Source: Hyphomicrobium sp. (GTDB taxonomy: Bacteria > Pseudomonadota > Alphaproteobacteria > Rhizobiales > Hyphomicrobiaceae). Taken from it: a DNA stretch of 33,145 nucleotides. Every line of letters starts with the position of its first letter. The stretch's first letter is position 1. The stretch spans positions 1 to 33,145 of the forward strand of contig JALOTA010000038.1 of NCBI GenBank assembly GCA_025458125.1, written 5' to 3'. A model generated the notes under the pieces. The model was not told where the DNA came from. It was given only the letters and a program-made list of their open reading frames with translations, and did not search any database. Shown piece after piece: positions 8,361 through 17,374 of the stretch. The position numbers were made by a program, and so were the translations under genes.

Positions 8361-9164
8361 TCAATACGCCGAATAGTACTCGCGCACGGCCGAACGGCGT
8401 TTCTTTAGCGCGTTGGCGCGCTGCCGGGAAGATTTCAAGTAGTAGCGCGGAGGCGCGCTGTAGGGCTGGTAACCGTATCCCGAGCCATAGTCGAAGGGGC
8501 TGTAGGCGTAGCGCATCGCAGGGTAGGCCGGTTGGACGCGGGCGATCCTGGGCGCGGTGTATTTCGGCCGGCCGTGCACCGTGATCTCGGTGTGGTCCTT
8601 GCCATGACGCCCGACCATGGCGTAGAGCCTCGCCGCATTTGACGGAGACAGGCGGACGCAGCCGTGCGAGGCCGGCGTTCCCAAGAGATGGATGGAACTC
8701 GTGGCGTGAATCGCCGCGCCTCCGTGAAAGAAGATCGAATGGGGCATGGGCGCGTTGTCGTACTGTTTGGAGTACCACATCTTCGCCATCCAGCTCGGCC
8801 GGAAGGTGCCAACCGGTGTCGGGTACCCATACGCGCCCGATGAGATGGCCCACGTGTAACGGGGACTGCCGTTCTCCGTCACGACCATCCGCTGCTTCGT
8901 CAGATCGATATTGATAAGCAGCGTGGGTTCGGGCGGCGGCGCAGGTTGGGCAGCTTCGGCCGCAGCCTGCTTGTCGATGGTATCGTTTGGAGCGGCGGTC
9001 TCGGCGGCGGACGACGGGGTCGTTTCTCCCGCCGGGCCGTCGGCAGCCGATGCGGCGGGCTGCTGCCCGGCCAGGACGTCAGCGGGCGGTTCGGCCTGGA
9101 CGGGAACTGATGCAATCAGCGCCAATAGACTGGCGGCGATAGCCAGAGCAGAAAAGCGTCGCAT
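8361..9164 (-). CDS. L,D-transpeptidase (YkuD) with a Tyr/Arg-rich C-terminal tail
   Basis: A 267-residue exported enzyme. The signal peptide is 1-24 (ends VQA), followed by an Ala/Pro-rich spacer to about residue 80 and a YkuD catalytic domain at about 82-197. Catalytic residues are His153 and Cys169 within ASHGCVRL (166-171 region), the standard H-X15-SHGC-R arrangement. Such enzymes make 3-3 cross-links in peptidoglycan or attach proteins to it. The last 65 residues are unusual: rich in Tyr, Pro, Ser and Arg, with a basic stretch near 246-261, and probably disordered. ATG 9164 has an ACAGGAG site nine bases before it. It lies downstream of another L,D-transpeptidase but behind a terminator, so it needs its own promoter. 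It converges on eipA, 25 bases apart. Confidence 0.9.
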   Translation of the reverse strand: MRRFSALAIAASLLALIASVPVQAEPPADVLAGQQPAASAADGPAGETTPSSAAETAAPNDTIDKQAAAEAAQPAPPPEPTLLINIDLTKQRMVVTENGSPRYTWAISSGAYGYPTPVGTFRPSWMAKMWYSKQYDNAPMPHSIFFHGGAAIHATSSIHLLGTPASHGCVRLSPSNAARLYAMVGRHGKDHTEITVHGRPKYTAPRIARVQPAYPAMRYAYSPFDYGSGYGYQPYSAPPRYYLKSSRQRANALKKRRSAVREYYSAY

Positions 9165-9207
9165 CGGACCAGGCTCCTGTTACGCGGAATACTATCCAGG
9201 CGGTCTC

Positions 9208-9244
9208 AAAAAGTCGAACCTCGCGAAGGTTGTTCTTCGCGAGG
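9208..9244 (-). terminator. Intrinsic terminator after the small L,D-transpeptidase
   Basis: On the minus strand a perfect 10-bp stem, CCTCGCGAAG with CTTCGCGAGG (9244-9235 and 9228-9219, 6-base loop), is followed after six bases by TTTTT (9212-9208). It begins seven bases beyond the stop codon of the small L,D-transpeptidase and separates it from the larger one. Confidence 0.75.
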
Positions 9245-9250
9245 CTTCAT

Positions 9251-9682
9251 TCAGTTCGTGATGGTAATGCGCGTGCGGTTCATGCCCTGCTGGCTGACGA
9301 TGGCAAAAAGTTCGCGCGCGTGTGCCGGATGCAGCCGAATGCAGCCGCGTGACGCAGGACGCCCCAGCTGGCTGACATGGACCGTGCCATGAATGGCATA
9401 GCCGCCGGTGAAGAAGATCGAGTTCGGCATGGGGGCGTTGTCGTACTTGCGAGAGTACCAGGAACGCTCGAGCCGGAAGGGGCGCCAGGTCCCCGTCGGG
9501 GTGTAGTAGCCGCTTTTGGCCGTCGAAACGGGCCACTGATACTGGTTCCAGCCATCGACCGAGACGGTCATGGTCTGCGAACTCTTGTCGATCCTGATGC
9601 GCACGTCGGCGAACGCAGGCAGCGACGAAAAGAGAGCGAACAAGCCCGCGAGGCCTGCCGCGACGAGACGACGATTACGCAC
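9251..9682 (-). CDS. Small L,D-transpeptidase (YkuD), SRGC variant
   Basis: A 143-residue exported enzyme consisting of a signal peptide and one YkuD domain. The frame is open to a GTG at 9709, but GTG 9682 is preceded at six bases by GGGGAGGAG and begins a clean signal peptide (VRNRRLVAAGLAGLFALF, cut after AFA), so it is the likely start. The catalytic His98 is in YAIHGTVH and Cys114 in ASRGCIRL. The position usually filled by His in SHGC is Arg here; other L,D-transpeptidase branches also vary at this site, so activity is still likely. It is a peptidoglycan cross-linking or protein-anchoring enzyme, ended by the terminator at 9208-9244. Confidence 0.88.
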   Translation of the reverse strand: MRNRRLVAAGLAGLFALFSSLPAFADVRIRIDKSSQTMTVSVDGWNQYQWPVSTAKSGYYTPTGTWRPFRLERSWYSRKYDNAPMPNSIFFTGGYAIHGTVHVSQLGRPASRGCIRLHPAHARELFAIVSQQGMNRTRITITN

Positions 9683-9838
9683 GAAGAACTCCTCCCCGGA
9701 TATACTCACAACGAAACTCCGCCCAGGGCGCGGCCGTCAGACGACTATGCCGAGGGCGTCGTTAGCATAACCTTACCGGGGGCAGCCGGAAGAGCCGGTT
9801 CCGGCACATCATTTATATTTTTCCGGCAGATTGATCCG

Positions 9839-11281
9839 TCAGGACCGCATTGCAGCATATCCATCGAGAGCACGCTGGCGAGCCTCGGCATGGTCGACCA
9901 GAGGAAGCGGATAGGTTTTGCCGAGTTTCACACCGGCACCGGCCAGAACCGACGCCGATGCGGTCCACGGTGCGTGGATGACCGCGTCCGGCAGGGCGGC
10001 GATCTCCGGCACCCAGCGCCGAACATACGCGGCATCAGCATCGAATTTCTCACCCTGTGTGATGGGATTGAAAATTCGGAAATAGGGGGCCGCGTCGGCG
10101 CCCGATCCAGCGACCCACTGCCAGCTCGCCGCATTCGAGGCAAGGTCGGCGTCCACCAGCGTATCCCAGAACCACGCTTCTCCGCTCTGCCAAGGGATGA
10201 GCAGATGCTTCACAAGGAAAGAAGCAACGATCATGCGGACACGATTGTGCATCCAGCCCGTATGCCAGAGCTGTCGCATGCCCGCATCGACGATCGGGTA
10301 GCCGGTCAGCCCGCGCTGCCAGGCTTTCAGGTCGGCGGCACTGTCTTTCCACGGGAATGCGCCAAATTCCGGCTTGAAGGGCCGGTCGGGAATGTTGGGC
10401 CAGTGAATCAGCAAGTGATAGGAGAACTCCCGCCAGACCAGTTCCTTCAAAAATGTCTCGACCGCCGCGTCGCGGGCCTTGCCGCTCTCGCGCACGGCGA
10501 TGGCGCGATGCCAGCACAGGCGTGGAGACACTTCTCCGAAATGCAGGTGGGCAGAGAGGCGCGAGGTCCCATCGACCGCAGGAAGATTTCGCGTGTCAGC
10601 GTAGCCCGCCAGCGCCTCACCGAGAAATTCATCGAGGCGGGCGCGGCCACCCGCCTCTCCCGGCTGCCACGCCTGCCGCAGTCCGCCGGCCCAATCGGGC
10701 TTCGACGGCAGAAGCTGCCAGCCGGCCAGCGGCTCGCTCGCCACTTTGCGTGAGATGGCCGAAAGAGACTTCGGAGCGGCAAGCGGGGTAGACGGCGGTC
10801 CAAGCGCGGTCAGTGCGCGCCAGAAGGGAGTGTAGACCTTGAAAGGCTCGCCGGCCTTGGTGCGGACCTCCTCCGGCTCACGCAAGAGCGCTCCAGCGAA
10901 TCGCTTGATTTCGATTTCTCCGGCTGCAAATCCCGCCTTCACGCGGTCTTCTTGCGCGCGCGCCCAGGGCTCATATGCGCGGGAGAAATAGACGGCCTGT
11001 GCGCCGACTTCGGCCGCGAGTGTCGCAAGGATTTTCTCAGCGGGCCCGCGACGCAAGACGAGTGTCGACCCCATGTCGCCGAGTGCCGATGAGAGTGCCG
11101 ATAGCGAGTGGTGCAGCCACCATCGCGATGCGCCACCCGCTGACCACCGGCCTGCTGCATCCGGATCGTGAATGTAGACCGGCACGATGGGCGCGGCGCT
11201 AGCGGCCGCCGCCGACAACGCACTGTTGTCGGCTAGGCGCAAGTCATTGCGAAACCAGACGATGATTGGTTTGACGGGCAT
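9839..11281 (-). CDS. phrB: Deoxyribodipyrimidine photolyase
   Basis: A 480-residue DNA photolyase of the cryptochrome/photolyase family. It uses FADH- and blue light to split UV-induced pyrimidine dimers. The N-terminal alpha/beta antenna domain (about 1-130) begins IIVWFRNDLRLADN. The helical FAD domain (about 200-470) has SAHLHFGEVSPR, ELVWREFSYHLL, WHTGWMHNRVRM and DADLASNAASWQWVAGSG. The tryptophans in the last three segments correspond to the electron-transfer chain of class I CPD photolyases. The protein is full length. The ribosome-binding site before ATG 11281 is weak. It lies 101 bases downstream of the TPR gene on the same strand and may be co-transcribed with it. Confidence 0.95.
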   Translation of the reverse strand: MPVKPIIVWFRNDLRLADNSALSAAAASAAPIVPVYIHDPDAAGRWSAGGASRWWLHHSLSALSSALGDMGSTLVLRRGPAEKILATLAAEVGAQAVYFSRAYEPWARAQEDRVKAGFAAGEIEIKRFAGALLREPEEVRTKAGEPFKVYTPFWRALTALGPPSTPLAAPKSLSAISRKVASEPLAGWQLLPSKPDWAGGLRQAWQPGEAGGRARLDEFLGEALAGYADTRNLPAVDGTSRLSAHLHFGEVSPRLCWHRAIAVRESGKARDAAVETFLKELVWREFSYHLLIHWPNIPDRPFKPEFGAFPWKDSAADLKAWQRGLTGYPIVDAGMRQLWHTGWMHNRVRMIVASFLVKHLLIPWQSGEAWFWDTLVDADLASNAASWQWVAGSGADAAPYFRIFNPITQGEKFDADAAYVRRWVPEIAALPDAVIHAPWTASASVLAGAGVKLGKTYPLPLVDHAEARQRALDGYAAMRS

Positions 11282-11382
11282 GGGGTCCGGGTGACGAAAA
11301 TGCGGCTGTGCGGATCACGCGCCACTCGATTTCAACGCAGAACGGCCGGACGCGGATCAAACACGCGCGGCGCTTCCGCGGA

Positions 11383-13281
11383 TCAGTTGAAGAGGAGCTC
11401 GAAGATGTTCTTGGGCTTCTTCTTCTTCTGAACCGTTCGCACCGGTCTTGGCTGCGGCGGGCCGCCGGTGGCAAGCGGCCCCGACACGGGATCGTTCCAC
11501 GGCGCCCAAGCGGTCCCCTTGACTGGCCCCGTGGTAAGGCGCCGCGTTCCAGCGGCAGCACCTGCCGCCGCGCCTGCGAGCGCGCCGACATTTGCCGGAC
11601 CTTCGAGTGGGAACTCCTCAGTCACGCCGTCGATCGAAGCAATGGAGATGCGGCGGTCTTCGAAAGTCCAGGAGGTGGACTTGCTGTCGTCCTTGGCGGT
11701 GAGCTTGTCGGGCACCACAGTGACCACCCGCTGGCCGGCGATGTCCACCAGCGCCGCGAGCTGAAGATCGGATGCTCCTCGCGAGGTCTGGAGCTGGCCG
11801 GCGGCAAACCGCAGAATTCCGAAATTCTCGTGTGGCGGCGCTTGAACATCCCAGCTCACCAGCCGGGGCAAGCCTTCACTGATCAATTCGACAGGAACGA
11901 CGATGCGAGGCAACGCATCGCTCACGGCTTCGAATTGCATGCCTCGACGGATGATCCGCCAGCCATCGACGCCTCCCGCCGCGTTGATTTCGATGCGTTC
12001 ATCGCCTGCGGCCGGATCGAGCCGCTGCAGAAGTTCGACGGCGTCGCGAAAACCCGGACGCCACGCGAGCGCCAGTTTCGCGTCCGCCACCGCCTGATCG
12101 GTCATGCCTTGAGCTTCTTCTATTTCCGCCTTAGCCCACAGCACATCGCCGCTTTTCGGATCGAGTTTCAGAGCCGTTTCGATGTCCTTCTGCCCGACGC
12201 CGATCTGACCCGATTGCTTGTAGACGAAGGCGCGATAGGCGAACGCGCGGGCCGACCGAGGATCGAGCTCTATGGCGCGATTGAGATCGGCGAACGCTTC
12301 CTCGAAGGCATTGGCCCGCGCGTGTGCAAGGCCGCGGGTCTGATAGGTGGTCACGCGCTTGGGGTCGAGCGTGATGGCCTGGTCCAGGTCCTTGATGGCA
12401 GCGGGAAGATCGCGAAGAGCTAAATAGGCTTCACCGCGCAGCGCGAAGATGTCCGGATTACCCGCATCGAAGGCGGCGGCCCGCGAAACATCCTCGATTG
12501 CCTCTTGATACCCCCCGATCATCATTCTGGCTAGCGCGCGGTCGAGGTAGCCCTGGACGTAGCGTTCGTCGACGTTGAGCGCGCGCGTGAAGTCGCGACC
12601 GGCGGCGTGCGGCCGCAGCAGGCTGAGGTAGACCTGACCGCGACCGGTCAGCGGAGCCGGGGTCTGCGGGCTCAGTTGAATGGCGCGGGTATAATCGGCA
12701 ATAGCGTCGCCGGTCTGGCCGAGCTTGGCGTAGAGCCCGGCGCGGTTGTTGAATGCGGAGGTGTATCCCGGAGCCAGAAGAATGGCCCGGTCCAGGTCTT
12801 TCGTCGCTTCTTTCATAAGACCTAGCGACACGAGCAGATTACCGCGATTGTTATAGACGGCGGCATACTCGGGAAAGAGCGCCGCTGCGGCATTGAAGTC
12901 TTCGACGGCGAGCTTCACCTGCCCTGCACGGGCGTAGGCGACACCGCGATCGTTGAGCAGCGTCGCACGGCGATCGTTGGAGAGTGTGGTATCGGACAGC
13001 GCCGCCGAATACGCATTGATCGCTTCGGGAGTCTGGCCTCGCGCCAGGTGGGCGGCCGCTGCGTCGGCAAGACTGGCCGAATCCGGTCTGGCCGAATCCG
13101 GTCTGGCCGAATCCGGTCTGGCCGAATCTAGCCGGGCAGCATCCTGCGCTTCGGCTCCATTCCAACCCGCGAACGATAGGCTCAAGACGAGAGCCAATCG
13201 AACTACCGACGGCGCGGAGAGCGCCAATTTCGACCGATGCTTCGCCACGGGGCGCCTTCCCAAGTTGCCGATGGGTCTCAT
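11383..13281 (-). CDS. Large exported tetratricopeptide-repeat protein
   Basis: A 632-residue protein of unknown specific function. It has an N-terminal signal-like segment (hydrophobic core about 26-40, AEA end near 45), a short DSARP repeat (about 51-68), some ten TPR units from about 70 to 425 (motifs such as YNNRGNLLVSLG, AFNNRAGLYAKLG, FALRGEAYLALRD), a C-terminal region of beta character (about 430-570), an Ala/Gly stretch, and a basic tail KKKKPKNIFELLF. TPR arrays bind protein partners; here the location would be periplasmic. ATG 13281 has no clear ribosome-binding site, whereas GTG 13248, eleven codons on, has GGAAGG six bases before it and gives a better signal peptide, so it may be the real start. 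A 15-bp tandem DNA repeat lies near the 5' end. Confidence 0.85.
   Translation of the reverse strand: MRPIGNLGRRPVAKHRSKLALSAPSVVRLALVLSLSFAGWNGAEAQDAARLDSARPDSARPDSARPDSASLADAAAAHLARGQTPEAINAYSAALSDTTLSNDRRATLLNDRGVAYARAGQVKLAVEDFNAAAALFPEYAAVYNNRGNLLVSLGLMKEATKDLDRAILLAPGYTSAFNNRAGLYAKLGQTGDAIADYTRAIQLSPQTPAPLTGRGQVYLSLLRPHAAGRDFTRALNVDERYVQGYLDRALARMMIGGYQEAIEDVSRAAAFDAGNPDIFALRGEAYLALRDLPAAIKDLDQAITLDPKRVTTYQTRGLAHARANAFEEAFADLNRAIELDPRSARAFAYRAFVYKQSGQIGVGQKDIETALKLDPKSGDVLWAKAEIEEAQGMTDQAVADAKLALAWRPGFRDAVELLQRLDPAAGDERIEINAAGGVDGWRIIRRGMQFEAVSDALPRIVVPVELISEGLPRLVSWDVQAPPHENFGILRFAAGQLQTSRGASDLQLAALVDIAGQRVVTVVPDKLTAKDDSKSTSWTFEDRRISIASIDGVTEEFPLEGPANVGALAGAAAGAAAGTRRLTTGPVKGTAWAPWNDPVSGPLATGGPPQPRPVRTVQKKKKPKNIFELLFN
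13073..13129. repeat. 15-bp tandem repeat (about 3.8 copies) in the TPR gene
   Basis: CTGGCCGAATCCGGT is repeated without mismatch three times from 13073, followed by a partial fourth copy. Because the unit is a multiple of three, it encodes tandem pentapeptides (SARPD in register) just after the signal peptide. Copy number could change by slippage without breaking the frame. Confidence 0.9.
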
Positions 13282-13404
13282 CGCATGCGCCGAACCGGTT
13301 TGGGCGACTCCGCCATGCGGGTCAATACCCGGGCGTTTCCTAACCGCCGAATATGGCCATCCAGTGCTGCGCTGCCCGCGACGGTTGGTTGATAGGGCGC
13401 CGCC

Positions 13405-14979
13405 TTATTCCCGTTCAGTTGCGGCCGCTGGACCCTTTTCAATTTCAGCCATGGCCGCCGGCAGAGTGTCAGGCAGGTCCTCGGCGATAAGCCCGGGACC
13501 GAAATGGCGCGCGGCCTCTCCGTGCAACCAGACGGCGGCACAGGCGGCTTCGAAGGGCGGCATGGCCTGCGCGAGGAACCCCGTGACGATACCCGCCAGT
13601 ACGTCGCCGGAGCCGGCTGTCGCTAGTGACGGCGGCGCATTGGCATTGATGGCGGCCCGTCCATCGGGCGCCGCGATCACCGTGTCGGCTCCCTTCAGTA
13701 TGACAATCGCACCGGACTTCATCGCCGCCGTTCGGGCGCGATCGAGCTTCGTGCCGGACGAGCCGGGCCAGAGACGAGCGAATTCGCCTTCGTGCGGGGT
13801 GGCGACGACGGGCCGCTGCGGTTGTTCCGCGATGAGATCGCTGAGAGTGGCGGGTTGGCGCGGGTCGTCCGTCAGAGACGCGGTAAATCCGAAGCGGATC
13901 TTTTCAGCACCGGTGCCGGGCTCGCGGCCGGCAAACGACGTCAAGGCATCGGCGTCGAGCACGACGGAGGCGCCCGAGCGCAAAGCGGCGGCGGCCATGT
14001 CGGCCGTATCGCCGCCGACGCCGGCCCCTGGTCCGATGAGCAGCGCATTCTTGCGCTTGTCGCTCAGGATCCGGGCCAGGGCCTCGGCGCTCTCACACGG
14101 GGTCAACATGACGGCCGTCAGGTGGGCGGCGTTCTCTGGAAGGGCGGAGGGTGGACTTGCTACCGTAACGAGCCCCGCTCCAGCGCGCAGCGCACCGCGA
14201 GCGGCCAGCCTCGCTGCTCCGGAATGAAAGGCGGGACCGGAGACGACAACCGCGTGTCCGCGGGCATACTTGTGTGCGTCCATACGCGGACGCGGAAACG
14301 TCTCGAGCCAGAGTTCGGGAGTGTTTTCGAAGGTTTTAGGCGCGAGGCCGTCATTCAGAACCGCGGCAGGAATGCCGATGTCGGCTACATTGATCTCGCC
14401 ACAGAGCGCGCGCCCGGGCAACAGGAGGTGACCGGGCTTCTTGCGGAAGAAGGTGACGGTGCGGGTTGCCTGGACGACCGGTCCGGCGGCGGTTCCCGTT
14501 GTGCCGTCGAGACCACTCGGGACATCGACGGCGAGAACCGGCAGACCGCTGGCATTGACCGCCGCGACCATCTCCGCGGCCAGACCGTCCAAGGCACGGG
14601 TCAGGCCAGCACCGAACAGGGCGTCGATGACGAGGTTCATGCTCTCGACCGCATATGGGTCGAGGGGCCGGACGGGGCCATCCCACCAGCGCGCCATCTC
14701 CGCCGCGTCGCCTTTCAATGCGGATTTATCGCCGAGGAGGTGCAGCCGCACGTCGTAACTCGCGCGCTTCAGGTGGCGGGCTGCGACGAACCCGTCGCCG
14801 CCGTTGTTGCCGGGACCGCACAGGACCGCGATCCGGCTACCGGGTTTCACCATCGCCATCGCCGCATCGGCGACCGCGCGGCCGGCATTCTGCATCAGCG
14901 TCGTGGAGGGGACGCCGAGCGCGACGGCGGCCTGGTCGGCCCTAGTCATCTCGCCGGTCGTGAGAAGCGCGCAATTCAT
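13405..14979 (-). CDS. nnr: Bifunctional NAD(P)HX epimerase / ADP-dependent NAD(P)HX dehydratase
   Basis: A metabolite-repair enzyme that restores hydrated NADH and NADPH. The N-terminal YjeF-N epimerase domain (about 1-215) contains GPGNNGGDGFVAARHL and the segment VDVPSGLDGTTG. The C-terminal ribokinase-like dehydratase domain (about 225-500) has LLIGPGAGVGGD, VVATPHEGEFARLWPG, ILKGADTVIA and the signature ATAGSGDVLAGI, which lines the nucleotide site. Both domains look complete, giving about 524 residues from ATG 14979. Another ATG seven codons upstream (15000) is possible; I preferred 14979 because family members start close to the LLT-EM motif. It is the first gene of a minus-strand series and divergent from glnBA. 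In other proteobacteria too, this gene is often near glnB. Confidence 0.92.
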   Translation of the reverse strand: MNCALLTTGEMTRADQAAVALGVPSTTLMQNAGRAVADAAMAMVKPGSRIAVLCGPGNNGGDGFVAARHLKRASYDVRLHLLGDKSALKGDAAEMARWWDGPVRPLDPYAVESMNLVIDALFGAGLTRALDGLAAEMVAAVNASGLPVLAVDVPSGLDGTTGTAAGPVVQATRTVTFFRKKPGHLLLPGRALCGEINVADIGIPAAVLNDGLAPKTFENTPELWLETFPRPRMDAHKYARGHAVVVSGPAFHSGAARLAARGALRAGAGLVTVASPPSALPENAAHLTAVMLTPCESAEALARILSDKRKNALLIGPGAGVGGDTADMAAAALRSGASVVLDADALTSFAGREPGTGAEKIRFGFTASLTDDPRQPATLSDLIAEQPQRPVVATPHEGEFARLWPGSSGTKLDRARTAAMKSGAIVILKGADTVIAAPDGRAAINANAPPSLATAGSGDVLAGIVTGFLAQAMPPFEAACAAVWLHGEAARHFGPGLIAEDLPDTLPAAMAEIEKGPAAATERE

Positions 14980-15048
14980 TGTTCTCGTTCTCGTTGTCAT
15001 GCGGTGGCCGGCGATCGGGTTGCCGCGACGGGACGCCGCCTTCGTTGA

Positions 15049-15453
<405 letters not shown>

Positions 15454-15519
15454 AAAATGCAGCGGGCCGCTAGAGCCCGGCGCATGGCAATTGAAGTTGG
15501 GATCTCAAGGGGAGTTCTT

Positions 15520-16929
15520 ATGAAGACGGTCAGTGACGTCCTGAAGCTCATCAAGGACAAGGACGTGAAGTTCGTAGACCTTCGGTTCTCGGACACCAAA
15601 GGCAAGATGCAGCACGTCACCGCCGACGTGTCCTGCGTCGACGATGCGATGTTCAGCGACGGCTACGCTTTCGACGGTTCGTCGATCGCGGGCTGGAAGG
15701 GCATCGAAGCGTCCGACATGCTCCTGATGCCCGATGCGGCGTCGGCGCACATCGATCCCTTCTTCGCCCAGTCGACGCTGGCCATTTTCTGCGACGTGCT
15801 GGAGCCCTCCACGGGCCAGCCCTACGAGCGCGATCCCCGGTCGATCGCCAAGAAGGCCGAAGCCTTCATGCTGTCCCAGGGAATAGGCGACGCGATCTAC
15901 TTCGGCCCCGAAGCCGAATTCTTCATTTTCGACGACGTGAAGTTCTCCACCGACATGTACAAGGTGGGCTTCCAGGTGGACAGCTCGGAACTGCCGTCGA
16001 ACTCCGATACGTCCTACGAGATGGGCAACCTCGCCCACCGTCCGCGCGTCAAGGGCGGCTACTTCCCGGTTCCGCCGATCGACAGCTGCCAGGACATGCG
16101 GTCCGAAATGCTTTCGGTTCTGACCGAAATGGGCGTGACGGTTGAGAAGCACCACCACGAAGTCGCATCGGCCCAGCACGAACTGGGCGTGAAGTTCGGC
16201 CCGATGATCCAGATGGCCGACCATATGCAGATCTACAAGTACGTCGTCCACCAGGTCGCCCAGGCCTATGGCAAGACGGCGACCTTCATGCCCAAGCCGA
16301 TCTTCGGCGACAACGGGTCAGGCATGCACGTTCACCAGTCGATCTGGAAGGGCGGACAGCCGATGTTCGCCGGCAACAAGTATGCCGATCTGTCGGACAC
16401 CTGCCTCTATTACATCGGCGGTATCCTGAAGCACGCCAAGGCCATCAACGCCTTCACCAACCCGCTGACGAACTCCTACAAGCGGCTGGTGCCCGGCTAT
16501 GAAGCGCCGGTGCTGCTTGCCTACTCGGCGCGCAACCGCTCGGCGTCGTGCCGCATTCCGCACGTCTCGTCGCCCAAGGCCAAGCGTATCGAGATCCGCT
16601 TCCCGGATCCCGGCGCGAACCCCTACCTCGCCTTCACGGCGATGCTGATGGCCGGTCTCGACGGCATCCTCAACAAGATCCATCCGGGCGACCCGATGGA
16701 CAAGAACCTGTACGACCTGCCTCCGGCGGAACTCGCAAAGATCCCGACGGTCGCCGGTTCGCTGCGCGAGGCGCTCGAAAGCCTCGACAAGGACCGTGCC
16801 TTCCTGAAGGCCGGCGGCGTGATGAACGACGACATGATCGACGCCTACATCGAACTGCGCATGGCCGAGAACATGCGTTACGAGATGACGCCGCATCCGG
16901 TCGAGTACGACATGTACTACTCGGTCTGA
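15520..16929 (+). CDS. glnA: Glutamine synthetase type I
   Basis: A 469-residue type I glutamine synthetase, which makes glutamine from glutamate, ammonia and ATP as a cytosolic dodecamer. The beta-grasp N-domain has FAFDGSS-type sequence ([11 protein letters not shown]), followed by the metal site segment [13 protein letters not shown], the ATP region [16 protein letters not shown] and the glutamate-site flap [17 protein letters not shown]. Tyr398 in KNLYDLPP is the adenylylation site, so activity is expected to be controlled by GlnE, itself normally governed by the upstream GlnB. AAGGGGAG lies five bases before ATG 15520; other in-frame starts upstream lack such a site. The gene is complete and ends in a strong terminator. 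Its partner glnB is truncated, which could disturb this control. Confidence 0.97.
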   Translation: MKTVSDVLKLIKDKDVKFVDLRFSDTKGKMQHVTADVSCVDDAMFSDGYAFDGSSIAGWKGIEASDMLLMPDAASAHIDPFFAQSTLAIFCDVLEPSTGQPYERDPRSIAKKAEAFMLSQGIGDAIYFGPEAEFFIFDDVKFSTDMYKVGFQVDSSELPSNSDTSYEMGNLAHRPRVKGGYFPVPPIDSCQDMRSEMLSVLTEMGVTVEKHHHEVASAQHELGVKFGPMIQMADHMQIYKYVVHQVAQAYGKTATFMPKPIFGDNGSGMHVHQSIWKGGQPMFAGNKYADLSDTCLYYIGGILKHAKAINAFTNPLTNSYKRLVPGYEAPVLLAYSARNRSASCRIPHVSSPKAKRIEIRFPDPGANPYLAFTAMLMAGLDGILNKIHPGDPMDKNLYDLPPAELAKIPTVAGSLREALESLDKDRAFLKAGGVMNDDMIDAYIELRMAENMRYEMTPHPVEYDMYYSV

Positions 16930-17001
16930 TGGCCGGGGCTTGATGTTCTGCAGCCGGCCGGCGGAGAGCATCTCACATCAACTCCGGGGGGAGTGACGGC
17001 G

Positions 17002-17030
17002 GGGCGGCCTTCGGGCCGCCCTTTCTGTTT
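17002..17030 (+). terminator. Intrinsic terminator of glnBA
   Basis: A perfect 8-bp stem, GGGCGGCC with GGCCGCCC (17002-17009 and 17014-17021), is closed by a TTCG tetraloop and followed by TTTCTGTTT. It lies 72 bases after the glnA stop and is a textbook rho-independent terminator. Confidence 0.9.
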
Positions 17031-17080
17031 GATCATGCGCCGACGCGCAGCCCATTCCCGAACGGGCGCGTGGAGGCGCT

Positions 17081-17374
17081 TCAATAGAAGATGATGATGC
17101 CGATCATCACCGCAGCAAGTGCGGCGCGGTAGATGTTGCGCTCGTTCGCCCAGAGCCAGTTCAAAAGACGGCGCGGCATCTCGGCCCAGCTGAGACGCGC
17201 AAGCGACGACAGCATGAGGCCGACGATCAGACCGATCGAGAGCGACCGGTAATCGACGAGCGGCGCTGCGTCTCCCGCGGGACCGTGCGCCTGTCCTGAC
17301 ATCACAAGGGCCAGAGCGCTTGCCGTGATAAGCCCGATCGCCATCAGAGACACAAAGCTGAGAACGGTCTTCAT
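17081..17374 (-). CDS. Small hypothetical membrane protein
   Basis: A 97-residue protein I cannot name. It has three hydrophobic stretches: 5-25 (signal anchor or signal peptide), 45-58, and 82-97 running to the very C-terminus (AAVMIGIIIFY). A short polar segment with WAEMPRRLLNWLW lies between the last two. The ribosome-binding region AGGACAAGAG is immediately before ATG 17374. It faces the glnA terminator. The composition is that of a real small inner-membrane protein, but no function is visible. Confidence 0.6.
   Translation of the reverse strand: MKTVLSFVSLMAIGLITASALALVMSGQAHGPAGDAAPLVDYRSLSIGLIVGLMLSSLARLSWAEMPRRLLNWLWANERNIYRAALAAVMIGIIIFY

Noticed and set aside
11308-12423. 371-codon plus-strand frame across the TPR gene
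   Set aside because: Antisense to a repeat protein whose motifs are unmistakable.
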